Assembly: GCA_036939355.1 (NCBI GenBank)
Contig: JALLAP010001044.1
Span: 1 to 17,752 of the forward strand
Length of the DNA: 17,752 nt
From: Thalassiosira profunda
Lineage: Eukaryota; Bacillariophyta; Thalassiosirophyceae; Thalassiosirales; Thalassiosiraceae
Reading direction: 5' to 3'
Shown here: piece by piece, positions 8,538 through 17,144 of the stretch
Layout of the letters: the number at the start of each line of letters is the position of its first letter
Numbering within the stretch: position 1 is the first letter of the stretch
Made by a program: the position numbers and the translations under genes
The notes under the pieces: model-generated
The model's input: the letters and a program-made list of their open reading frames with translations, nothing else
Told to the model about the DNA's origin: nothing
The model's database searches: none

Positions 8538-8930
8538 AAAATAATTTGAGGGCTGCCGTCGACACCGCGTAGAAGCCAGAGCAATTGGCCCCGTCTCCTC
8601 CAGGAACAGACCCGGCCCGCGGCAGCCCCTCTCGCATGTGGTGCACCATTCAATTAGGTAAGTGTGCGTTGAGAGCCGAGGTTCGTACTAAAGGAGCGCG
8701 GAGAGGTGCGCGAGATTTTTTGGAGTTCGCCGCGAAGGGCCTCACGTACATAGGCAGAGCAAGGGTAGGTAAGTACGTACGTGAGTGCGTGTTTGCAGCA
8801 AAGATTCTTTGCTACGATAGCTCGGAATTCTGATCAAGACAATGACGCCCCGCCGCCAACCGCCCCCCCCCCGCCCCCCCCTCCCGCCCACGCTCATAAA
8901 TCCACTTCCAGAGCCACGACAGCAACCACC
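8538..8930. promoter_or_regulatory. head-to-head intergenic region, GTAAGTACGTAC motif and possible 5' exon
   Basis: 393 bp between the sulfotransferase-like gene (-) and the MMSDH gene (+). GTAAGTACGTAC lies at 8769-8780, a weaker GTAAGTG at 8658-8664 and ACGTAC near 8745-8750. A polypyrimidine-type acceptor TTTGCAG ends at 8798. After it the MMSDH frame is open to ATG 8931 and encodes QRFFATIARN, which looks like a mitochondrial presequence, so part of this spacer may be the end of an upstream coding exon. A C-rich run covers about 8863-8889 (mostly proline codons in that frame). Confidence 0.5.
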
Positions 8931-10579
8931 ATGACCATCGCCACCATCGACAACTACATCGACGGCGCCCCGTCCCCGCCGACGTCGGGCGAATACCTCG
9001 ACGTCCTCTCCCCCGCCGATTCCTCCAAAATCGGCCGCGTCGCCCTCTCCACCTCCGCGGACGTCGACGCCGCCGTCTCCGCCGCCCACGCGGCCTTCCC
9101 CCAATGGAGCGGCCGCACGACCAAATCCCGCGCGGCGGTGATGCTCAAATTCCACGCGTTGGTGCGAGCGCACGCCGAGGAATTGGCCAAGTTGATCGTG
9201 CTCGAAAACGGGAAGAATTACACCGAGGCCTTGGCGGACGTGGCGAAAGGCAATGAAACGGTGGAATACGCGTGCTCCCTGCCCCAATTGACGCAGGGGA
9301 CCATCGACCGGGTGTCCGGGGAGGTGACGTGCCGCGACCGCCGCGATCCATTGGGGGTCGTGGCGAGCATCGTGCCGTTCAACTTCCCGTTCATGGTGCC
9401 CCACTGGACGCTCCCGATCGCGCTGGTGACGGGGAACACGGTGGTGTTGAAGCCGAGCGAGAAGGTGCCACTGACGATGCACCGGGTGATTGGACTGCTG
9501 GAGGAGGCGGGCTTTCCGAGGGGGGTGGTGAATTTGGTGAATGGGGGAAGGGAGGCGGTGGAGGGGTTGATCGATCATCCGTTGGTGAAGGCCGTGACGT
9601 TTGTTGGATCGAGTCCGGTGGCGGAGATTGTCAGCACGAGGTGCCGAGCGTTGCACAAGCGGTGCACGGCGCTGGGAGGGGCCAAGAACGTGAGTAATGG
9701 AATGTTGTTGGTATTATTTTGTTCATTTCATTTCTTTGGATGACATCTGATGTGCACAACACATGCAACAACCAGCACCTCATCGCCCTGCCGGACTGCG
9801 ACCTGGAGGGCGCCTCCAGCGACGTGGTGGTGAGCTACGCCGGCTGCGCGGGACAGCGCTGCATGGCCGCCTCGGTGTTGCTGATCGTGGGCGACGAGAA
9901 CGGCGCACACCAGCAGGCGCTGCTGCAAAGGGTCGTCGAAAAGGCCGGCAAGATCGAGCCGGGAACGGAGCCGGGGAAAATGGGACCGGTCATCGACGGT
10001 CAATCCCTCGAAAAGATTTTGGGGTACATTGAACAATCCGAAAAGGAGGGGGCGGAGATTTTGCTGGACGGCCGACCGTGGATGGCCAAATTGGGGGACA
10101 CGGGCGGGAATTGGATCGGACCCACTGTCATATTGCACAAGAACAAAACCGACAAGGCCATGAGCGAGGAGGTGTTCGGGCCGGTGCTCAGCGTGTACCA
10201 CGTGGCCACGTGGCAGGAGGCCATCGAGATCGAGAACGCTAACCCCTTTGGGAACGCCGCGGCGGTGTACACGACGAACGGCGGATCTGCCGATTGGTTC
10301 ATGAAGCGGGTGCGGGCGTCGATGCTCGGCGTGAACATTGGGATACCGGTGCCGCGAGAGCCGTTCTCATTTGGTGGCTTGTATGGCACAAAGTCCAAGT
10401 ACGGCGACATGGACATTACGGGCGATGGAGGGATCGAATTCTTCACCAACCGCATCAAAATCACGAGCAAGTGGCCGGCGCCGAGCGCTCCGGAATACCT
10501 GGCGGGGCTGGGACAGGTGCAGGAGAACGGGGTCGGCGGCGGTGCGGTGGACCACGCAAATTTCGCGGGGAGAATGTAG
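8931..10579 (+). CDS. methylmalonate-semialdehyde dehydrogenase (acylating), ALDH6 family, two exons
   Basis: Exons 8931-9689 and 9776-10579 (phase 0, 86-base intron, gtgagt...accag) give 520 aa. The enzyme oxidises malonate and methylmalonate semialdehydes to acetyl- or propionyl-CoA in valine and pyrimidine catabolism, normally in mitochondria. Visible features: N151 in VPFNFPFMVP, KPSEKVP (174-180), TFVGS, G-G-A-K-N where most ALDHs have LELGGK with the general-base Glu, catalytic C282 in AGQRCMA, GPVIDGQS, EEVFGPVL, NPFGNAAAVYTTNG and GVNIGIPVPREPFSFGG. Absence of the general-base Glu is typical of ALDH6. The junction joins GGAKN to HLIALPD, the usual ALDH6 order. ATG 8931 lies right at the start of the conserved region, with no presequence; an upstream exon probably supplies it. 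Ends 98 bp from the convergent Fe-S reductase gene. Confidence 0.93.
9690..9775 (+). other. spliceosomal intron of the MMSDH gene
   Basis: 86 bases, gtgagt donor and aaccag acceptor, phase 0, AT-richer than its flanks. Splicing joins GGAKN to HLIALPD. Confidence 0.9.
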
Positions 10580-10654
10580 GCGAGCTAGAGCTATGGTGTA
10601 GATACAAACCTTTGCCTGTATGTACAACATCTTCATCTTCTATGCAGAAAGGTC

Positions 10655-10678
10655 GTCTCTTCTTCTTCTTCTTCTCCT
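10655..10678. repeat. (CTT)n microsatellite in the tail-to-tail spacer
   Basis: A CTTCTTCTTCTTCTTCT-type run between the MMSDH stop and the stop of the convergent gene; probably 3' UTR of one or both. Confidence 0.6.
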
Positions 10679-12360
10679 CATGCAGAGAGGGTTGTCACCT
10701 GCTTCGACTCTACTCCGCAATCGTCCAAAAACTCTCTCGCGGCGCTGTTGAATGAGTCGGGGCCAGAGACAACCACACGGAAAGGGCGATCCAACCTCCG
10801 CACGGCGTCGGCAACCAGGCGCTTGTCGAGCCGTGAATACCTCGCTTGTGCATTGGGCACGTCCTTCAAGACGATACCGTGGCTCGCAGCATCATCCTCG
10901 TTGAATACGTTTGCGAACGGAGGACTCGCGGCCTCGTCCTCGCGCCTCTTCTCCTTTGTGAGCAGGAGCGTGTAGCTCCTCAGTCCACGGAACTTTGGAT
11001 GAGGCCTCATACCCTCGACGCAGTATTGCTTTATTTCCGGCAGGGAATGTACAAGTGTTTAGACGCATGCAGCTCAGTAAGCGGCAATCAGAGCGCAGTC
11101 TCACCTTTATTTCCGGCAGCAAAAGGATATCATCGTCCTCGCGGCAAGAGTGGATCAAATCAACGGGGCATTGCATCTGCTTGTACTTTGGTACAGGAAT
11201 CCTGCATGCAAATTGTCAGTGAGCTGAGCAACGTCGTTCACTATCGCCTGCAGAACTTGTGGATATGCACTTACCCGAGCAAGCGATGAGGCTCACGGTG
11301 GGCCAGGATTTGCGGCAGCGCGACGATTCCCGTACCGGCGAGCAGAAGCAGGACGCTCTTTGGGCGGGACCCATCGTCGTCCTTGATGTTCAAGGTGAGC
11401 TACTAGATTAGGAAGAGCCAGAAGAGAGTAAAATGTACATACCTCGGCGATGAGGGACGGAATGGACAGGGTGCGGACTGGCCGCGAAAGCCAGACGCGG
11501 GCTTCTCCCCCTAACAACAGCCCGTGGGCTCGTTCGTGCAGCCACCTCGTGAGCGCCCCATCGTTGTAAATCTTCACGAGTATGTCGACCCTCCCGCGCT
11601 CCCACTCCAACGCGCTGCTGATGGGAGTGTAATCTCTTTCAATCCACGGAAGCGGCCCCTCGTCGTTGGCGCCCACCTCGCCCAGCATTGTCACGTGCCA
11701 CGTGATCGGGTCGGCCAGACGTGCGCGTCCTCGAGGGTGCGGCGTGCCGCGTTTGAGATCCCTCGTCTCGAAGCGAAAGACGGCCGAATGCTGCGACACC
11801 GCTGTAACTTCCTTCAACGTCCATTGCACATATCGTTCTATGGATGCCGGCATCTCGAGATGATGCGAGGGATCCAGCACATCCCGCAGTTTTCCGGGGT
11901 ACCCCGCCTTTTTGAGAACGTCGTCGATTGAGCGGCGCAAACCGGCCTGCCGGACGGACGATTCCGTGAGACCCGAAAGCGCCTTGTTCCACTGATACGT
12001 CGCCACGAAGAACTCCCGCCTCTTGGCGGCCCTGATATCGGCGAGCCGCGATTCCGTTTCCGGTGGAAGGTTCTTGATCGGCGGCGCCTCGCCCGTTGCG
12101 TCCTCGACAACTGCAGCACTCTTTCGGAACGTATTGACCTTCACGTGAACAAAAGACGATTTGGATCGGAGGTTCACAACCTCGACTGCGGGGCCCTGTC
12201 TGCAGTACCCGAGGCAGCCGGATCTCTCGACGCGGCATTCATTTTCCACGAGCCCCGCGAGCTCCTCTATCTCGATGAGGGCGGCGTCTGAGCCCTTGCT
12301 CCGGCAGGTCCCCGACTGACACACGTAGATGCAGCTGGTTTTGTTGCGGCCGCCACTCAT
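10678..12360 (-). CDS. thioredoxin-like [2Fe-2S] ferredoxin fused to FAD/NAD(P)H oxidoreductase, four exons
   Basis: Exons 12360-11443, 11399-11275, 11201-11105 and 11028-10678 give 496 aa. Residues about 8-75 are a NuoE-type thioredoxin-like ferredoxin: C14-x4-C19 (VCQSGTC) and C49-x3-C53 (CLGYC). Residues 80-170 are a charged linker or helical region. From about 175 there is a ferredoxin/cytochrome-b5-reductase-type flavoprotein: FAD-binding R242-D-Y-T-P-I-S248, DILVKIYNDGALTRWL, then after splicing LLLLAGTGIVALPQIL (NAD(P) GTGI loop) and C-terminal VVVSGPDSFNSAAREFL. Introns are 43, 73 and 76 bases; each junction restores the family order. ATG 12360 has a good AAC context; ATG 12381 is in frame upstream. 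Electron flow NAD(P)H to FAD to [2Fe-2S] is inferred; the partner is unknown. No clear targeting signal, so cytosol or mitochondrion is open. Confidence 0.85.
11029..11104 (-). other. intron 3 of the Fe-S reductase gene, flanked by a 15-base direct repeat
   Basis: 76 bases, donor gtgag at 11104, acceptor aaataaag ending at 11029, phase 0. The 15-mer ctttatttccggcag (plus strand) occurs at 11105-11119 (end of exon 3) and 11029-11043 (3' end of the intron). Their offset is exactly the intron length. Confidence 0.85.
11029..11119. repeat. 15-base perfect direct repeat bounding an intron (target-site-duplication-like)
   Basis: Copies at 11029-11043 and 11105-11119. The bases just outside differ (g11028 versus c11104; g11044 versus c11120), so the identity stops sharply at 15. 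One copy is coding, the other forms the intron's acceptor end. Confidence 0.9.
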
Positions 12361-12731
12361 GTTGCTGCAAAATATTCCCATCAAGGGTAGGAGGACATCC
12401 AAGCTCACGAAGTCGCCCCTATCAACAACTCCTCTCTTCGTCGCTTTGCTTCTTTGTCGCCTCGCTCGCCCTCGCTTTGTGATCTCTTGCCAGCTCTTGC
12501 CCTCGTCCTTTCCTCAGTGGCGGGAAGAGGAGCAGAAAGAATCCATCTCTACTTACAAAGGAACTGGTATCCTAACGTCTGTCCGTCAGAAAGAATCTCG
12601 ATCTGAATCAAGGCAGCAGCTGCGCCGCACAAATCGCCGCCTTTTCTCTTGCAATCTCACGCTCAAAAGATCTCCCACAAACATTATTTCACTAATCGAT
12701 CATCGATCAGTTGCAGACGACGAAGACGACC
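12361..12731. promoter_or_regulatory. head-to-head intergenic region between Fe-S reductase and CobW genes
   Basis: 371 bp. AT-richer than its flanks, with pyrimidine runs. CTACTTAC at 12549-12556 is a partial match to the element in three other head-to-head spacers. ATCGATCATCGAT at 12696-12708 is a small palindrome just before the CobW start. No gene seen. Confidence 0.45.
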
Positions 12732-14333
12732 ATGGCCAAGCGCAAGATGGCGACCAAAATCCCCGTTACCGTGCTCACCGGCTTCCTCGGGAGCGGCAAG
12801 ACCACGCTGCTCAACCACATCCTCAACGACAACACTCATGGGATGAAGGTGAGTTGCTGCCGCATCGCCTCTCCGCATCGTGCTCATCGCCGGCCCCTAA
12901 CTTTGCTCTCTGCATCTCCCCCCTCCGCTCTCCCCCTTCGCAGTTTGCGGTCATCGAGAATGAGGTACGTCGTCGCCGCGTCATCGTGTGTCCGCATCGT
13001 GCGCCTGCCGGTGTGGCTAACCTTGCTCTTTGTTCTTCCCTCCACAGTTCGGCGAGATTGGCGTGGACGAGAAGGTGCTCCCCGAGACGGTGGACGAGGA
13101 GGTGATCGAGGTCATGAACGGCTGCATTTGCTGCACGGTCCGCGGCGACCTCGTCGAGGCGCTGAAGCGCCTTCACAAGAAGGTGGAGAAGTTTGATGGC
13201 GTCATCATCGAGACCACGGGCCTCGCCGATCCCGCCCCCGTCGTGCAGACGTTCTTCGTCGATGACGACATTTCGGAGAGTGAGTTGCGTTGCATCTCTG
13301 CTATTGCAAAATCGCAGACGCTCACGTCACGTGTCCATTCTCTCTGCAGTGTATTCCCTCGACAGCGTCATCACCGTCGTCGACGCCAAGGTGATCCTCG
13401 ACCGGCTCGCGGAGGAGAAGCCCGAGGGCGTCGAGAACGAGTCCGTCGAGCAGGTGTGCTTCGCCGACAAGGTCCTCCTGAACAAGACGGACCTGGCCAC
13501 GGAGGAAAAGCTCGCCAAGATCGAGGCCGAGATTCGCAAGCTCAACCCGACCACGCCCATCCTGCGCTGCCAGCACTGTGAGTAGTTGCGGGGCGTCGAG
13601 CTGTTGGCTCGTTGTGATCACATCTCATGTTCAGTTGCTACTCGTCACTTCTGTTCTGCAGCCGCGGTCTCTCCCAAGGAGTTGCTGAACATCCAGGCCT
13701 TCGAGCTCAAGCGCGTGCTGGATTTCGATCCCGAGTTCCTCGGCGAGGACCAGGAGCACCAGCACGACCAGACCGTCTCGTCCGTCTCGTGCAAGATCAA
13801 GGGCAACGTCAACCAGATGATGCTCTCCCGGTGGATCGGACGCCTCATCCAGGAGGACGGTGCCAACCTCTACCGGTACAAGGGCATTCTCGCTATCAAG
13901 GGGGTCGACACGAAGTTCATCTTTCAAGGAGTTGGGATGCTCTTCAACGGCAACATTTCCGACCAGAAGTGGGAGGTGCCCGAGGCCGAGCGCGAGAACA
14001 TCTTCGTCTTCATCGGCAAGAACCTCGACCACGACTGGCTGCGGGAGTGCTTCAAGGCCTGCATCGTTTCCGACCAGCTCCGCTTCAAGGTCGGCGACAA
14101 GGTCCAGGCCAACATCGGCGAGTTCACCAACGGCGTCGTCAAGGCGCTGTGGGACGACGGCAATGCCTACCGCATTGAGCTGGAGGACGAGGAGATGACC
14201 AACGGTACGTTGCCGCGTCTAGAGTGTCTGCCGCATCTTGTGCCTGCCGGTGGCTAACCTTGCTCTTTGCGTCCCCTCCTCCACAGTCTACGCGCCCATC
14301 GATGTCGATACCTACGTCCGGGTCCGTGCGTAG
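12732..14333 (+). CDS. COG0523 / CobW-family metal-chaperone GTPase with a C-terminal extension, six exons
   Basis: Exons 12732-12848, 12944-12964, 13048-13279, 13350-13577, 13662-14204 and 14287-14333 give 395 aa. ATG 12732 sits in ACCATGG. G3E GTPase hallmarks: Walker A GFLGSGKTT (17-25), FAVIENEFGEIGVDE (40-54), metal-site C72-I-C74-C75 in NGCICCTVRGDL, ETTGLADPAPV (100-110), VVDAK (133-137) and the guanine motif NKTDL (168-172). A CobW_C domain follows (about 220-335: SSVSCKIKGNVNQMMLSRWIGRLIQ..., GVDTKFIFQGVGMLF, IFVFIGKNLD). Residues 337-395 form an extra small domain (KVGDKVQANIGEFTNGVVKALWDDGNAYRI...YAPIDVDTYVR). COG0523 proteins insert or hand on Zn, Co or Fe; which metal cannot be told. 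The N-terminal CPELVP-type motif of ZNG1 is absent. All five introns are GT-AG, 70-95 bases. Confidence 0.92.
12849..12943 (+). other. CobW intron 1 (homologous set)
   Basis: 95 bases, phase 0, gtgagt...ttcgcag. It shares tccgcatcgtgc (12872-12883) exactly with intron 2 (12991-13002), followed in both by a GCCGG block and then CTAAC(T/C)TTGCTCT. Confidence 0.85.
12944..12964 (+). other. 21-base microexon of the CobW gene
   Basis: Encodes exactly FAVIENE, the conserved link between Walker A and the following GEIG segment. Without it the family's invariant ENEFGE block is broken, so the exon is real. Both flanking introns belong to the same homologous set. Confidence 0.88.
12965..13047 (+). 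other. CobW intron 2 (homologous set)
   Basis: 83 bases, phase 0, gtacgt...tccacag. A 20-base block (13013-13032, gtggctaaccttgctctttg) is identical to 14250-14269 of intron 5; the donor gtacgt, GCCGCGTC, CGCATC, GCCTGCCGG and the CTCCACAG/TCCACAG end also match. Confidence 0.88.
13280..13349 (+). other. CobW intron 3
   Basis: 70 bases, gtgagt...ctgcag, phase 1; no visible similarity to introns 1, 2 and 5. Confidence 0.85.
13578..13661 (+). other. CobW intron 4
   Basis: 84 bases, gtgagt...ctgcag, phase 1; joins CQH to SAVSPKELLNIQAFEL. No visible similarity to introns 1, 2 and 5. Confidence 0.85.
14205..14286 (+). other. CobW intron 5 (homologous set)
   Basis: 82 bases, phase 1, gtacgt...tccacag. 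Homologous over most of its length to intron 2 despite lying 1.2 kb away and in a different phase. It joins EEMTN to VYAPIDVD. Confidence 0.88.
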
Positions 14334-14605
14334 ATCGAGATTCATTCGAAGGCGAGAAGAGCGAAGGCGAGGGAGCGGCACTCGTGCAATCAAGAAGCAA
14401 AATAGCATGACGATGATACGGTCTGGTTGATACTTGTATCTGTTTGGGCACAGCGAGAGTAAATGCCAAAATGTATTAGACCATCGAGTTTATCAGAGCA
14501 TTCTCGCCACCTCCTCCTCGCCGGACTCACACAGTAGTTTGTCTCATACACACACTATCGATGTGCTCCACCAACTCCGCTGGGCTCCTCCCCTCCTTTC
14601 CCTCT

Positions 14606-17144
14606 TCACCAGCCGTCGTCGTCGTCGTCGTCGTCGTCGACCAAGTCGTCCTCCAGCAAGACGTTGTTCTCTTCCTCCGCCGCAGGCTGCGAATCGGCCG
14701 GCGCCCGCCCGTTGGAATCCTTCGCGTACGAGTGCAGGTTGGCCAGGGCGTAGTCCACCTCTGAGAAGGAGGGGAAAAGATTGAGTCAATTCAACATGCA
14801 CGCAAACGCTCGATGCAAAAGTCAATACGCGCCACCGCCACTCACCCTGCGGTATCACGGCGCGCATGTAGGGAAGGCTGTCCGTCACGAACTGCTGGGC
14901 CGACCCGACGTTGTCGTGCATCGACGTCTGCGCGCCCCCGCCCACCGACAGCCGTTTCCGCAGCTGTCCGATCCGCGCCTCGTTCTCCCGATTCTTCTTC
15001 AATACGGCAAACAGCTTGGGCGCCGAGAATTGTCGGAATTGCGGCGGCGCGGGGTGCTTGTTCCCGTCGGCCACGGCCCGTCCGCCGAGGCACGAGGCGT
15101 ATCTCGTTGGGAAGGGGCCGTCGTCCTGCCCGAATCGATCCAAGAAGGCGGCCGCGTCCGAGAAGTGGTCGAGGGAGCGGCTCAGGTCGGTGACATCCGT
15201 AAAAAAGTCGGGGCAGTGGTACGAGAGGAAGGAGATTGCCGATCCCACGCCCATGTCGACCTGGTCCAGTACCTCCTCGGGCACGAACTCTAATGGGCCC
15301 CGGCCATCGTCCCACTTGCTTTTGGGGATGGGCGCCGCGGCCACCGACTCCAAATCGGAATCGTACTGCACCACCCGCCTCCGCTTGGCGTACAGCAATT
15401 TGCCCAGCGCGTGGAAGGTCGACAGCTTGGCGTCCTTCTTCGTTTTCGTGCTTCCCCCCGGCGCGGCCCCGCCCGAGTCTCGCGCAGAGCACCGGAATTG
15501 CATCGCGAAAATGGCGTGGCGCACATCCCCCCCGCTCGACAGGTGGGCCTCCTCGTAAAACTCCGGCGACAAACTCCCCCTGATTCCCTCCGCCTTGGCA
15601 ATGCCCCCCAGGCACTTCTTCATCTTCGCCTTGGTGACGGGCTGGATTTGCAACACGTGCACCGCCTCCGAGTACAACACGCCGGGCGGGACGAGGCGCT
15701 CGAGGTCCTCCGGCTTGTGCTTCCCCTCCCGGACATCACTAAAAATGAGGACGGTGGGCGTCTGCGTCCGCCGGACGTGTCTCTCCATGATATTCTGGAA
15801 GGACTGCACGGCCTCGGCGCTGTAGAGGTTGGGCACCTCCTCGATCAGTATCACGGAACCCTCGCATCGGCTGTCGGTCCCCCGCGCTCGCTTCCGTCCC
15901 GAGTCTGACGAAGTATCCCCCGCCCCTCCCACGGCAAGCGATTCCATCCCCGCCCCGCCCCGCGCCAAGAACTCCTCGAACGAGCTCAATTGGCTCTGGT
16001 AGGGAATGTACTCCCCTCCGTGGTGGTGATGGGCGTTGAACTCGGCGTGGGCATCGTCCCACGTCAAGATCTCCACCCTCATTTCATGCGCCAATGCCCG
16101 GACCATGGCCGATTTGCCCACGCCCGGCGATCCCACCAACACCATCAGCTTGCACTGCGGGGCGACAGTCCCTCTGTCGGGCTCGTCCCACGGGTTTTTG
16201 GGTTGCGCACCAGACGAAGTCGCCTCGCCCCTCCCCTCCCGTCGCGATTGGACGTACTCCACATGCGACGATAAAAACTGCCTGACCTCCTCCACCTTCT
16301 TGGGGGCGACGCACAATTCCTTCGACGTGCGGGGGGCGTGCTTGTCGATCCACATTTCCGAGCTGCCGCTTCCCCGCGCCCTCTTTTTCGAGGCGCCGGA
16401 CGAGGCGGACCGCCGGCCGGACGAGCGGGAGGAGGCGGAGCGCCGCGAGGTGGATTGGGATTGGGATTGGGATTGGGAGGACGACGCCCACTTCCGCAGG
16501 GCGCCCTTGTCCCCGTTTTTTGATCCGCTCTTCTTGGACGGCTTCCTGCCCCTTCCATCATTGCTGCTGCGTGTGCCCTTTTCATCGGAAGAGCCGCCCT
16601 CCCCTCCCCGCGTCTCCCCATGTTTGCGCGCCGACTCTTTCCTGGCCCCGCACGCCTCGCACGCCGCGTCCCCGGGATTTTGCAGGGTGCACCGCCGGCA
16701 CGCCCACTCCCCTTGTTTGCGGCTCTGCGTCCCATCGGCAGTGCCTCCCGCCTTTTCGCGCCCTCCATTGTTGCTTGGCGCAGTTGCAGTTGGAGAGTCC
16801 TGAACATCCGACCCGCCCTTGCCGTCGCCCGTCAAATCGACCGCCTCCCCCGCCGAGGCCGGGCGGGGCGTCAACAATTCCCCCGAACTCTGGGATCCCC
16901 CGTTGCTCCCCACCCCATCCTTCATATTATTTTCACCGCCGCCGCCGCCGCCGCCGCCATGTTGTTCGGCGTCATTGGACGCGGACAATCCCGAGCCGAG
17001 CCAGCCCAGCCGGGTCGGCGGCCCCGGCTTGTGGACGCGCCGCCGCCTCTTCTTGGCGCGGCCGCGGCCCTTGGAGGGGGCGTCGGCCGGGGCCGAGGCC
17101 GGGCGGGATGGGAGGAGGGCGGCGGTGGACTCCTGGGAGGACAT
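14606..17144 (-). CDS. RAD17: RAD17-like checkpoint clamp loader with N-terminal RanBP2-type zinc finger, two exons
   Basis: Exons 17144-14846 and 14760-14606 (85-base intron) give 817 aa. RAD17 with RFC2-5 loads the 9-1-1 clamp at damaged DNA in the nucleus. Family signs: WIDKHAPRTSKELCVAPKKVEEVRQFL (265-291), Walker A GSPGVGKS (338-345), IPYQSQLSSFEEFL (380-393), Walker B VILIEEVPN (431-439), SGGDVRHAIFAMQF, FHALGKLLYAKR (577-588), EFVPEEVL and ISFLSYHCPDFF. Splicing replaces a nonsense C-terminus with EVDYALANLHSY and an acidic tail of eight Asp, GW, stop. Residues 1-260 are disordered and basic/Ser-rich, with KKRRRR (31-36) as NLS and a zinc finger W147-x-C149-x2-C152-TLQN-x5-C162-x2-C165, one residue shorter between C2 and C3 than the usual RanBP2 pattern. 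ATG 17231 upstream is in frame but 17144 (MSSQES) looks better. Confidence 0.9.
14761..14845 (-). other. spliceosomal intron of RAD17
   Basis: 85 bases, gtgagt donor, polypyrimidine tract and cttctcag acceptor, phase 1. Joins AVIPQ to EVDYAL; unspliced reading gives Arg-rich nonsense. Confidence 0.85.
16450..16478. repeat. hexamer microsatellite (GGATTG)n inside RAD17
   Basis: Four consecutive GGATTG-type units encode alternating Gln-Ser (SQSQSQSQ, about 223-230) in the disordered N-terminal third. Likely length-variable between strains. Confidence 0.75.
16936..16958. repeat. (GCC)n triplet run inside RAD17
   Basis: Encodes the eight-glycine run at residues 63-70. With the (GTC)n run at 14614-14638 (eight Asp at the C-terminus), it gives RAD17 three simple-sequence tracts. 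Confidence 0.75.

Noticed and set aside
8585..8833. 82-codon frame upstream of MMSDH as a separate gene
   Set aside because: Mixed composition, no family, lies in a divergent promoter; might at most hold part of a 5' exon.
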